Assembly: GCA_902489475.1 (NCBI GenBank)
Contig: CABUAH010000021.1
Location: 1 to 26,621, forward strand
Reading direction: 5' to 3'
From: an uncultured Oscillospiraceae bacterium
GTDB taxonomy: Bacteria; Bacillota; Clostridia; Oscillospirales; Ruminococcaceae
DNA: 26,621 nucleotides
Shown: positions 9,664-16,801 of the stretch, in pieces
Layout of the letters: each line of letters opens with the position of its first letter
How positions within the stretch are numbered: the stretch's first letter is position 1
The notes under the pieces: generated by a model
The model's input: the letters and a program-made list of their open reading frames with translations, nothing else
Database searches by the model: none
Told to the model about the DNA's origin: nothing
Made by a program: the position numbers and the translations under genes

Positions 9664-9675
9664 GAATATACAATA

Positions 9676-10518
9676 TTATATAAAAACGCTTGCGTGTCTT
9701 GTGACATGACAGCCGATATTAACTGCTACCGGCAACCCCGCTATATGAGTTGCACTCTCTTCAATATTTACAGCCAAAGCTGTAACCGTTCCTCCGAAGC
9801 CCTGCGGACCAATACCCAGCTTATTGATGCTTTCAAGCATTCTCTTCTCAAGACTTGCATAACGCTCTTTTTTATTTCTTACCGATACATCTCTGCAAAG
9901 TGCAAGCTTAGCAAGATATGCACAATATTCAAAATCTCCGCCTATTCCAACTCCTACTACTATCGGTGGACATGGATTGCTTCCGGCTTTTGACACAACA
10001 TCGGTTACAAATCCGATAATATCCTCCTCAGACACTGACGGAGTCATCATTTTAAGAGCTGACATATTTTCGCTTCCGAAGCCTTTTGGTGCTACTGTAA
10101 GCTTTATTTTATCCCCATCGACAATTTTAGTATGAATGACAGCCGGAGTGTTATCATTTGTATTTACCCTTTCAAGAGGATCAGATACTATTGATTTTCT
10201 TAAAAGTCCTTTTGTGTATCCGTCACGAACTCCTTTATTTACCGCTTCTTCAAAGCTTCCGCCGGTAATATGAACATCCTGTCCAACTTCAGCAAATATA
10301 ACTGCCATTCCTGTATCCTGACAAATGGGAATGTTTTCCTTTGCGGCAACGTCAATATTATCAAGCAAATCACAAAAAACATTTTTGCCGACAGCAGATT
10401 CTTCCCTTCCCTTTGACAGCTTAATCAATTCCTCAAGCTCGCTGGGCAAATGCAGATTTGCCTTTATACAAAGTTCTCCAACAGCGTCGGTTATTTCGCA
10501 TACATTAATTTCTCTCAT
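9676..10518 (-). CDS. fumA: Class I fumarate hydratase, alpha subunit
   Basis: Forms the [4Fe-4S]-binding half of the iron-sulfur hydro-lyase that interconverts fumarate and malate; the related L(+)-tartrate dehydratase alpha subunit cannot be excluded from sequence alone. The 280-residue length is normal for the separate alpha subunit. The three likely cluster ligands are visible: Cys66 in PICQDTG, Cys183 in NPCPP, and Cys270 in GCHVTRH. A KGFGSENMS motif at about 145-153 and GIGGDFEYC at about 191-199 are also typical. The ATG at 10518 has GGGAG eight bases upstream. It overlaps the end of the amidohydrolase gene by 14 bases, implying one transcript. The odd point is that no beta subunit gene follows: a terminator and then rpoB come next, and no beta subunit is anywhere in the window. 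Confidence 0.9.
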   Translation of the reverse strand: MREINVCEITDAVGELCIKANLHLPSELEELIKLSKGREESAVGKNVFCDLLDNIDVAAKENIPICQDTGMAVIFAEVGQDVHITGGSFEEAVNKGVRDGYTKGLLRKSIVSDPLERVNTNDNTPAVIHTKIVDGDKIKLTVAPKGFGSENMSALKMMTPSVSEEDIIGFVTDVVSKAGSNPCPPIVVGVGIGGDFEYCAYLAKLALCRDVSVRNKKERYASLEKRMLESINKLGIGPQGFGGTVTALAVNIEESATHIAGLPVAVNIGCHVTRHASVFI

Positions 10519-11650
10519 AAACTATTCTCCCATCAACAACTACCATTAGCGGCGATGACATAACTTCAAACGGATTTGAATCAAAGACCGCTAAATCTGC
10601 GTCTTTGCCAACCTCAAGGCTTCCCACTCTTTCGTAAATTCCTGCGATCTTTGCCGCCTCGCTTGTTACACTTTTAAGACCGTTTTCAAAGCTCATTCCG
10701 TTTTTAATTGCAATCCCCACGCTTATGGGCAAATATTGCACAGGCACTTCGCTGTGATCCGTACATATTGCAGTCTTTATTCCATTGGAACTTAAAACAG
10801 CAGGGTTATTCTCACTTAAATTTGCAAGCTCCGGCTTCGACCTGTCGCACAGAAGAGGTCCTACCACGCACTCGGCACTTACCTGCTTAAGGGCATCCGC
10901 AATTAAATAACCCTCGGTACAGTGAATCAAAACACAGTCCAAATCAAATTCTTTAGATATTCTCAAAGCTGTGAAAATATCATCTGCTCTATGGCAATGA
11001 AAGTGAGCCTTTATTTCCTTTTTTAAAAGCGGAATGAGAGCCTCGCTTTTAGCGTCATATTCAGGTTCATCATCTATGCTTTCAGCCTTTTGCTTTTGCT
11101 CTAAATATCTCTTAGCTTTTGTTAATGCTTCTCTTATTAGAGCCGCTATTGCCATTCTTGTAACAGGTGCGGAATCTTTATCAAGATATGTCATTTTCGG
11201 ATTTTCGCCAAGCGAAAATTTCATTCCCACAGTTTTTATAAGCATATCGTCTATTCTATTGCCGCTCATTTTTACAGCAGATATTCTCCCTGCTATCGTG
11301 TTGGTACTTCCCGGAGAAACTACAGAAGTAGTTACGCCTGCGGATATTCCGTCAAAAAAAGATGAATCGAGCGGATAAATGGCGTCCGCCGTATCGAGCT
11401 GCGGCGTTACGGGGTCGGAATCTTCATTAAAATCCTCTCCTTCAACACCAACACCGCTTGTAAACAGTCCGATATGTGAGTGAGCATCAATAAATCCCGG
11501 ATACATATCTGCACCGTTAAGATCAATTCCGTCACCGCGCCAGTCAGAGCCGACTTTTGAAATAGTCTTTCCGTCAATTTCAATATATCCGTTGCAAATA
11601 ACATCGTTACTGTCATTCATAGTGTGAATTGTTGCATTTTTAAAAATCAT
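10505..11650 (-). CDS. Imidazolonepropionase-like amidohydrolase
   Basis: A 381-residue member of the metal-dependent amidohydrolase superfamily, acting in the cytoplasm on an unknown cyclic amide or related C-N bond. The order of features is an N-terminal beta-sandwich strand region (about 1-50), the metal-binding HSH motif at His57/His59 in the sequence PGFIDAHSHIG, further histidines in HFHCH (about 216-220) and IHCTEG (about 243), and the catalytic Asp in CTDHSE (about 297). The C-terminus returns to the sandwich with VGSLEVGKDADLAVFD, a superfamily signature. The ATG at 11650 follows AAGGA in the 5-base gap after ppiB, and the 3' end overlaps the fumarase gene by 14 bases. The substrate is not predictable; no other histidine-degradation gene is nearby, so a role in that pathway is unlikely. 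Confidence 0.85.
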   Translation of the reverse strand: MIFKNATIHTMNDSNDVICNGYIEIDGKTISKVGSDWRGDGIDLNGADMYPGFIDAHSHIGLFTSGVGVEGEDFNEDSDPVTPQLDTADAIYPLDSSFFDGISAGVTTSVVSPGSTNTIAGRISAVKMSGNRIDDMLIKTVGMKFSLGENPKMTYLDKDSAPVTRMAIAALIREALTKAKRYLEQKQKAESIDDEPEYDAKSEALIPLLKKEIKAHFHCHRADDIFTALRISKEFDLDCVLIHCTEGYLIADALKQVSAECVVGPLLCDRSKPELANLSENNPAVLSSNGIKTAICTDHSEVPVQYLPISVGIAIKNGMSFENGLKSVTSEAAKIAGIYERVGSLEVGKDADLAVFDSNPFEVMSSPLMVVVDGRIVYERN

Positions 11651-11655
11651 AAGCT

Positions 11656-12129
11656 TTAGTCCTTAATATAAACTCTTTTCATTCTCTGTTCTTTAATGGG
11701 CTTATCATTATAATCGCATTCAACAGCTGCGATTTCGTCAACTACTTCAATTCCCTCAACAACACTACCGAACGCTGCGTAATTTCCGTCCAGGTGAGGA
11801 GCATCTGCGTGCATAATAAAAAACTGAGAGGAAGCGGAGTTTGGCATCATGCTTCTTGCCATTGATATAACTCCCCTTTTATGCTTAATATCGTTGTTAA
11901 CGCCGTTTGCTAAAAACTCACCTTTTATCTTTTCGTCGGCACCTCCCATGCCTGTTCCCTCAGGATCTCCGCCCTGAATCATAAAGCCGGGAATTACTCT
12001 GTGAAAAATAAGTCCGTCATAAAAGCCCTCAGAAACAAGCTTCTCAAAATTCTTAACCGTAATAGGCGCTTTTTCAGGATAAAGCTCTATAGTTATTTCT
12101 TTTCCGTTTTCCATCTCAATTACTACCAT
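11656..12129 (-). CDS. ppiB: Cyclophilin-type peptidyl-prolyl cis-trans isomerase
   Basis: Catalyses cis-trans isomerisation of prolyl bonds and assists protein folding. The 157-residue product is a single cyclophilin domain with the catalytic FHRVIPGFMIQGGDP segment (about 43-57), the SMARS / SSQFFI motifs, and DGNYAAFG near 113-120. There is no signal peptide or lipobox, so it is the cytosolic form. The ATG at 12129 has AAGGAGA 7 bases upstream. It is the promoter-proximal gene of a three-gene minus-strand operon with the amidohydrolase and fumarase genes. Confidence 0.94.
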   Translation of the reverse strand: MVVIEMENGKEITIELYPEKAPITVKNFEKLVSEGFYDGLIFHRVIPGFMIQGGDPEGTGMGGADEKIKGEFLANGVNNDIKHKRGVISMARSMMPNSASSQFFIMHADAPHLDGNYAAFGSVVEGIEVVDEIAAVECDYNDKPIKEQRMKRVYIKD

Positions 12130-12170
12130 TTTAAAATCTCCTTCTCATTATATAATCATAATATGTATTG

Positions 12171-12199
12171 ATTATACAACAGAATCTTAAAAAAATCAA
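12171..12199 (-). promoter_or_regulatory. Sigma-A promoter of the ppiB operon
   Basis: On the minus strand TTGATT (12199-12194) and TATAAT (12176-12171) lie 17 bases apart, about 42 bases upstream of the ppiB ATG. Confidence 0.8.
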
Positions 12200-12258
12200 T
12201 CGCACTTTTTTATTATCGAATTATTCTTCAGATACTGTAAATTTCATATCTTTTCTCC

Positions 12259-12287
12259 TTGACATAAATAAATAAAACTGATAGAAT
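12259..12287 (+). promoter_or_regulatory. Sigma-A promoter of the lipoprotein/GH26-like pair
   Basis: TTGACA (12259-12264) and TAGAAT (12282-12287) are separated by 17 bases. It is divergent from the ppiB promoter 60 bases away. The leader to the ATG at 12417 is about 120 bases and shows no recognisable riboswitch or strong hairpin. Confidence 0.75.
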
Positions 12288-12416
12288 TAAGTAATAACTT
12301 TTATGAAGGTTCAAGCATGTTTTGTCTAAAAGCGCACTATATTTTTTGCAATACTATTTGTTTAGCTTTAGTTGGGGTAGAATTTAAGCATAGCATAAAA
12401 AGATGTGAGGAATAAA

Positions 12417-13541
12417 ATGACTAAATTAAAACGATTTGCCGCAATAATTGCAGTGTTGTGTTTTATTGTATTAAGCGTTGGATGTGATGCGGTTGAATCC
12501 TTGGAAAACACTTCGTCAAGTGAAACTGAAACAGCACTTGAAACCGATTCTAATGCTTCTGTTAACCCATCCGGCGAAGATTCAAAAGTCAATTCTAACG
12601 ACAAATTAAAAAATAGTGATTCTGATAAAAAAGAAACTACGACTAAATCAACAACCGAGCCGACTACTGAATTTATAACGCATGAATATAACCCAACACA
12701 GATTAATGCAAGCTCTTATTCTTACTCATTTTCAATTTCTGACCTTGATTCAGTTACCTCTTTGCCTGACTTTGAAAATTGTCTTTCAAAGCTTCAGTCT
12801 ATTGTTGATAATGCGGATTTTAAGCTTTCGTTCTGTTTTAAAAACATTGAAACAGGTGCTGAGATAAGCTATAACGATAATATGAAGTTTATGACCTGTT
12901 CAACAATCAAAGCGCCTTTTGTTAAGTCGATACTTGAGCAGAATATAGACCTTAACAAAAAAATTCCCAAAACGCTTACTTGGCCGGGCGACAGCGGATA
13001 TGTAGCTTCACTTCCTTACGGAACCCAGCTTACAGTAAAAGAGCTTATCCGCCGTGCGCTTTCTTACAGTGATAATTCAGCTTATTACAATCTTCACGGA
13101 TATTTCGGCTACAGTCAGTTTAATTCAAACCAATACAAAATAGGCTCTTCGATTTCCCTTGGAAGCTCTTGGATATTTACCTACTGTACCGCAAGAGATA
13201 TGCTTAAAAATTACGAAGATATATACAATTACATACAAACAGCTGAAAACGGCGATATGTTAAAGACATATATGACGTCCGATGACGTTGATGTAAATAT
13301 GCAGATCCGATCGGCGCTCGAATCTAAATATACAGTTGCTGAAAAATACGGCTCACAGTTTTATGACGGTGTTGACGACAATCAGTTTCATGCCTGCGCT
13401 ATAGTTTTTGCAGAATCGCCTTATGTGCTGACAATATTCACAAACCAAATACCCGAAACAAAAGAAAGCTCAAAGGTATTTAAGGAACTTGCTGTGGTTT
13501 TTGATAACATAAACACAGTCATATATACAAATAATAATTAA
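12417..13541 (+). CDS. Beta-lactamase/PBP-like serine hydrolase lipoprotein
   Basis: A 374-residue exported lipoprotein. The N-terminus has a basic stretch, a hydrophobic core and a lipobox ending in Cys23 (LSVGC), followed by a low-complexity Ser/Thr/Glu/Asp/Lys linker to about residue 100. The catalytic part has the class A beta-lactamase/DD-peptidase motif order: SxxK at Ser162-Lys165 (STIK), SDN at 218-220, and KYG at 310-312 in the position of KTG. This fits the beta-lactamase2 family of cell-wall or unknown-substrate serine hydrolases; drug hydrolysis is not shown by the sequence, and KTG is altered. The frame opens at a GTG (12405), but the ATG at 12417 has a GAGGA ribosome site correctly spaced in front of it, while the GTG has none. 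The next gene follows after 16 bases with a perfect AGGAGGT, suggesting co-transcription. Confidence 0.85.
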   Translation: MTKLKRFAAIIAVLCFIVLSVGCDAVESLENTSSSETETALETDSNASVNPSGEDSKVNSNDKLKNSDSDKKETTTKSTTEPTTEFITHEYNPTQINASSYSYSFSISDLDSVTSLPDFENCLSKLQSIVDNADFKLSFCFKNIETGAEISYNDNMKFMTCSTIKAPFVKSILEQNIDLNKKIPKTLTWPGDSGYVASLPYGTQLTVKELIRRALSYSDNSAYYNLHGYFGYSQFNSNQYKIGSSISLGSSWIFTYCTARDMLKNYEDIYNYIQTAENGDMLKTYMTSDDVDVNMQIRSALESKYTVAEKYGSQFYDGVDDNQFHACAIVFAESPYVLTIFTNQIPETKESSKVFKELAVVFDNINTVIYTNNN

Positions 13542-13557
13542 CAGGAGGTATTGCTAT

Positions 13558-15003
13558 ATGGAAAATAATGAAAACTTAAAGGTTTACTCAATTCATATGG
13601 GCAAAGCAAAATGTGCTGTTGACTTAGGCGACGGTTCGGAAAGAGGAGAATATGTTAATCAGGATTATATTCTTCACAAAATGGGCAGACCTCACAGAGC
13701 TATCAGCTTGATGTACTGCTACTATCCTTTAGATAAGGAGTGGCCGGGAAGAATTTCAGAGGTTATGAAAGACGCTAATGTTTCTTTCCAATGGGACTAT
13801 CCTTATGACGACTATTTCACTTATAAAGGCGGTCTTGAGGGCAACACCGAGGGCGAGCCTTTTACCTGTATGAGAGATGTTCGCCGTCACGGTCAGGATG
13901 TTATACTAACGCTTACTGTTGATCCTCACGTTTCAGACGAACAGCTTATCGCTATTGCCAACGACTTAAAGCCGTTTGGAAGAATGATGCTTAGAATAAA
14001 CCACGAGGCAACAGGAGATTGGTTCTCATTTACAAAGCGTGCAACATATGCTGAAATCGGTGATTTTTACTGCCGCTTCAATAAGATTTTAAAAGAGTAC
14101 GCACCGAATGTTCAGACGATTCTTTGTATCGGAGGCGTTGAGGACCCGTCAACCGGAAAAATCGAAAAAGAAGAAGAATTTTCACAGGCTGTTAAGGACA
14201 CAGATATTTGGAGCATCGACAAGTATATGGCTCTTCACTGGGGCTGGCCGTATGACGTTGCAGAAAGAGGCGGAAACACCTTTAAGCGTGATAAGGTTGA
14301 TGATGTTTTTGATTACACAAAGGCGGCTTACGAGCGCTTTAAAGAAATAAACGGCGGTGTTTCTAAGCCTATGGTAATGAGCGAGTTCAATGCTGACGGC
14401 GATGTTACAGGTCCTTATGATCAGGCTCAAATGGTTAAAGAATTCTGCGACAGAGTTAAGAGAGAGCAAGCAACATGGTACACAGGATTTACTTTCTATC
14501 AGTTTAGAGACAGAGGTAGGCTCGGTCTTGAAATCGAAGATCCGAACAACCAGGACGTTGGTATCGAACAGCCTGTTATGAACTCCTACAAGGATATTAT
14601 TCATGACGAATATTTTATGCCTGAGATGAAGCAGGGCGATGAGGTTACGCTTCCGACTACCCTTCGCTGGGGCGGAAGTGAGGACGCTGAGGGACTTAGC
14701 ATACCGATTCACTTTGATAAGAACCCGACATTCTGCGAGGTCGTTTTCGACGATGATTCCAACCTCATGATGGAGATCAACGGAAAGTGGTTTTATAAAG
14801 CTCCTCATGCTAAGACTATTGACCTTATGTCTGCTTTTTACGAGAAACCTCTTGACGGCGAGGCAGATCTAACTCTTAAGATTTTTGCTCCTCCTGCAAG
14901 CGGAGAGAACGATTTATCTGCTCCTGACGGCTTATTAAACACATACACAACTATAGAAAAGCTTCCTTATATCAGAGTAAGATTTGAACCAATTGTTCTT
15001 TAA
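13558..15003 (+). CDS. GH26-like (clan GH-A) TIM-barrel protein
   Basis: A 481-residue protein without signal peptide or membrane segment. The fold looks like a clan GH-A (beta/alpha)8 barrel, closest in appearance to glycoside hydrolase family 26. The segment RINHEATGDWF places a possible acid/base Glu150 after His149, as in the HE-x-N/T-G-x-W pattern of that family, and MVMSEFNADGD places a possible nucleophile at Glu276. Trp/Tyr-rich stretches such as HWGWPYD (about 227-233) fit a carbohydrate-binding groove. The last about 110 residues may be a beta-rich accessory domain. The substrate is unknown; a beta-mannan-type enzyme would normally be secreted, so an intracellular oligosaccharide or a non-catalytic role are alternatives. 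It begins 16 bases after the serine-hydrolase lipoprotein gene, behind AGGAGGT, and ends at a terminator. Confidence 0.65.
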   Translation: MENNENLKVYSIHMGKAKCAVDLGDGSERGEYVNQDYILHKMGRPHRAISLMYCYYPLDKEWPGRISEVMKDANVSFQWDYPYDDYFTYKGGLEGNTEGEPFTCMRDVRRHGQDVILTLTVDPHVSDEQLIAIANDLKPFGRMMLRINHEATGDWFSFTKRATYAEIGDFYCRFNKILKEYAPNVQTILCIGGVEDPSTGKIEKEEEFSQAVKDTDIWSIDKYMALHWGWPYDVAERGGNTFKRDKVDDVFDYTKAAYERFKEINGGVSKPMVMSEFNADGDVTGPYDQAQMVKEFCDRVKREQATWYTGFTFYQFRDRGRLGLEIEDPNNQDVGIEQPVMNSYKDIIHDEYFMPEMKQGDEVTLPTTLRWGGSEDAEGLSIPIHFDKNPTFCEVVFDDDSNLMMEINGKWFYKAPHAKTIDLMSAFYEKPLDGEADLTLKIFAPPASGENDLSAPDGLLNTYTTIEKLPYIRVRFEPIVL

Positions 15004-15018
15004 ACTTAAAAATGCTCA

Positions 15019-15053
15019 AAGCACGGACTGTATTATACAGTTCGTGCTTTTTT
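15019..15053 (+). terminator. Terminator of the lipoprotein/GH26-like operon
   Basis: A 14-bp stem with one G-T pair (15019-15032 with 15036-15049) and a 3-base loop runs directly into a T tract (15048-15053). Confidence 0.92.
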
Positions 15054-15091
15054 GTCGATTTGTTACGCACATTTTGTCGATTTATGACACA
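15050..15091 (+). repeat. Tandem direct repeat, possible LytTR-type operator
   Basis: Two copies of a 20-base element start at 15050 and 15072, exactly 22 bases apart. The first 12 bases (TTTTGTCGATTT) are identical, and 17 of 20 positions match overall. The second copy ends 5 bases before the -35 of the sensor kinase promoter. Direct repeats about two helical turns apart next to a -35 are the typical arrangement for LytTR-family response regulators, the usual partners of AgrC-like kinases. The assignment is an inference. Confidence 0.55.
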
Positions 15092-15096
15092 ATATA

Positions 15097-15124
15097 TTGA
15101 TTATTTTGTTTTTTATGCTATTAT
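15097..15124 (+). promoter_or_regulatory. Promoter of the GHKL sensor kinase gene
   Basis: TTGATT (15097-15102) and TATTAT (15119-15124) are 16 bases apart, about 40 bases upstream of the translation start and directly downstream of the tandem repeat. Confidence 0.6.
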
Positions 15125-15151
15125 TTTATAAATACTACTAATTATTGGTAC

Positions 15152-15157
15152 AGGAGG
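15152..15157 (+). promoter_or_regulatory. Ribosome binding site that fixes a TTG start
   Basis: A perfect AGGAGG lies 7 bases before the TTG at 15165. The first ATG is at 15177, 19 bases away, too far for this site. Confidence 0.85.
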
Positions 15158-15164
15158 TATAAAT

Positions 15165-16469
15165 TTGTCATCATTAATGAATTTAAGTGAGGCTGCTGTT
15201 GTAGTAATCTATTCAATTGGAACATTTATAGGTATGGTGTTCAGAGATTATTACTGCAAAGGTTTATCGTTTAAAAGGACAGCAAATAAAAAGCTGTCTT
15301 TTATTGTCATACTGATTGCGTATACTGTTGTTGTATCAATTAACAGCTATTTTTCAACGTCAGATACCAGTCAAGCTCTGCATTATCTTTATGAGTTATT
15401 TGCATTTTTTGTTACCACATTTATATTATTACGAATCTATAAAACGTCATTTTTAGAGATTTGCGCTCACATGATCTGCACTCAGCTTTGCTGTAATATT
15501 TTTACTTATATTTATTATTTCTTCCTAGCTAAAATAAACGGTATTACATTCGGCAAAACATATATGGTTATCCCCCATAATCTTATAGCTTTGCTGATTC
15601 TCATTGCAATTTCAATTATTTCATTTTTGCCCGGTACTTTTATTTATAATTCAAGGGCTTTTCAAAAAGTGAAAAAAATTATCGGATCACTTTATATTTT
15701 GGGATTTGCCGCAAACGGAATTTTGGTAACCATTTCAAATACCGATGAAGCAGAAACAAGCTCAGTACTGTTTGTATGGATTTTAGTTTTATCATTCACA
15801 GCCATTGTTGCGATACTAAAGACCGGATATGACAACAAGCGACTTAACGCCGATATTGAAATGCAGTCGGCATATTACGAAAAGTACGCTTCAAATCAAG
15901 AAATCATAAGGCGAATGAACCATGACATTAAAAATCATATGCATACCATTTCTTATATGCTTAAAGACTCGGATAATTTGCAGGCTATAAACTATGCCAA
16001 TGAGCTTGAAAAGGAATACTCTGCCGTCAGAACCTCTTTTTCCGAAAATAAAATTCTCGATGCAGTTTTTACACTAAAGTACAATGAAGCGGTAGAAAAC
16101 GGTATAGAAGCGGAATTTGTTTCTCATGTAGACAATAATCTAAAAATTTCAAATAAGGATATGTCTGCTTTACTGTCAAACCTTTTGGATAACGCAATTG
16201 AAGCTTGCAAAAGAAATGAAAACGCACAAAATATAATAACTGCAAGCGTATCAAAGCAAAAGGATAACCTTTTCATTAAAGTATCCAATACATTTAATGA
16301 GGAAGAAAAAAGCAAAAAGAGCAAATTCTTCTCAACTTTCAAAGATGACAAGTTCTCGCACGGGCTGGGAATGAAAATCGTTAAATCAATAGTCGCAAAA
16401 TATAAAGGTTCGGTAAAAACAAGTAATGACAACGGATTGTTCTCGGTCGTTGTTGTCATAGCAGACTAA
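15165..16469 (+). CDS. AgrC-like GHKL sensor histidine kinase
   Basis: A 434-residue membrane sensor kinase of the AgrC/ComD type. About six or seven hydrophobic helices occupy residues 9-220, forming the polytopic sensor typical of kinases that detect secreted peptides. The dimerisation/phosphoacceptor region has RRMNHDIKNHMHT with the likely phosphorylated His253. The catalytic domain has the N box LLSNLLDNAIEAC and the G box HGLGMKIVKSIV near the C-terminus, characteristic of the GHKL ATPase. TTG at 15165 is used because a perfect AGGAGG stands 7 bases upstream. No response regulator or autoinducing-peptide genes (AgrA, AgrB or AgrD like) are adjacent, so the partner must lie elsewhere. 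A tandem repeat in front of the promoter suggests control by a LytTR regulator, possibly feedback from the cognate partner. Confidence 0.9.
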   Translation: MSSLMNLSEAAVVVIYSIGTFIGMVFRDYYCKGLSFKRTANKKLSFIVILIAYTVVVSINSYFSTSDTSQALHYLYELFAFFVTTFILLRIYKTSFLEICAHMICTQLCCNIFTYIYYFFLAKINGITFGKTYMVIPHNLIALLILIAISIISFLPGTFIYNSRAFQKVKKIIGSLYILGFAANGILVTISNTDEAETSSVLFVWILVLSFTAIVAILKTGYDNKRLNADIEMQSAYYEKYASNQEIIRRMNHDIKNHMHTISYMLKDSDNLQAINYANELEKEYSAVRTSFSENKILDAVFTLKYNEAVENGIEAEFVSHVDNNLKISNKDMSALLSNLLDNAIEACKRNENAQNIITASVSKQKDNLFIKVSNTFNEEEKSKKSKFFSTFKDDKFSHGLGMKIVKSIVAKYKGSVKTSNDNGLFSVVVVIAD

Positions 16470-16549
16470 TGTTTAAACTTTTTTTAAATTGTGCATACAA
16501 TATTAATATTTTCTAAAAAGCGTTGCATAATCTTATAGAGGTGATATTG

Positions 16550-16741
16550 ATGAAGTATGACAGTTTAAACGATCTTATTTATCAAAGCAGTTCCTCACGA
16601 AAGTATTTTTTATCTCTGCCTGTTAACATTCAGCTTATGCTTCACGAACAAAACAACAGTATTCACTCACTCTATGAGCTAAAGCGAAATGCTAAATTTG
16701 CAAAAATTATTTCTGAGGACAAATTTAACCAATTTTCATAG
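16550..16741 (+). CDS. Small hypothetical protein, 63 residues
   Basis: Encodes a 63-residue soluble-looking protein with no signal peptide, membrane segment or cysteine. It begins MKYDSLNDLIYQSSSSRKYF and continues with a helix-rich pattern. The frame is open from 16523, but the ATG at 16550 is preceded by GAGGTG (16538-16543) with 6-base spacing. A hairpin follows within 4 bases of the stop, supporting a real short gene. I do not recognise a characterised family. It follows the sensor kinase after 80 bases, with no clear terminator between them, so it may be co-transcribed or have a weak promoter of its own. A function linked to the kinase is not shown. Confidence 0.75.
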   Translation: MKYDSLNDLIYQSSSSRKYFLSLPVNIQLMLHEQNNSIHSLYELKRNAKFAKIISEDKFNQFS

Positions 16742-16744
16742 CTG

Positions 16745-16778
16745 AAACGGCACTCCTTATTTTCAAAGAGTGCCGTTT
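16745..16778 (+). terminator. Terminator hairpin between convergent genes
   Basis: A perfect 11-bp stem (16745-16755 with 16768-16778) with a 12-base loop is followed on the plus strand by AAATTTTA. On the minus strand the stem itself ends in TTT. It lies between the small-protein gene and the 3' end of the convergent oxidoreductase gene and probably serves both. Confidence 0.8.
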
Positions 16779-16801
16779 AAATTTTATGTCAAAGCATAAG
16801 C

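Noticed and set aside
9504..9707. 67-residue minus-strand frame in the rpoB leader
   Set aside because: It runs across the fumarase terminator and the rpoB promoter, so it cannot be a normal gene on either transcript.
9613..9993. 126-residue plus-strand frame over the fumarase 3' end
   Set aside because: It crosses the terminator hairpin and lies antisense to the fumarase alpha gene; product is low-complexity and unlike any family.
12417..13541. Beta-lactam resistance gene
   Set aside because: The motif set fits the wider beta-lactamase2/serine hydrolase family; KTG is altered to KYG and there is no evidence of transfer, so a resistance call is not supported.
14182..14808. 208-residue open frame on the minus strand
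   Set aside because: It lies wholly antisense to the GH26-like gene, which has a strong ribosome site and family motifs; the antisense frame has no recognisable domain.
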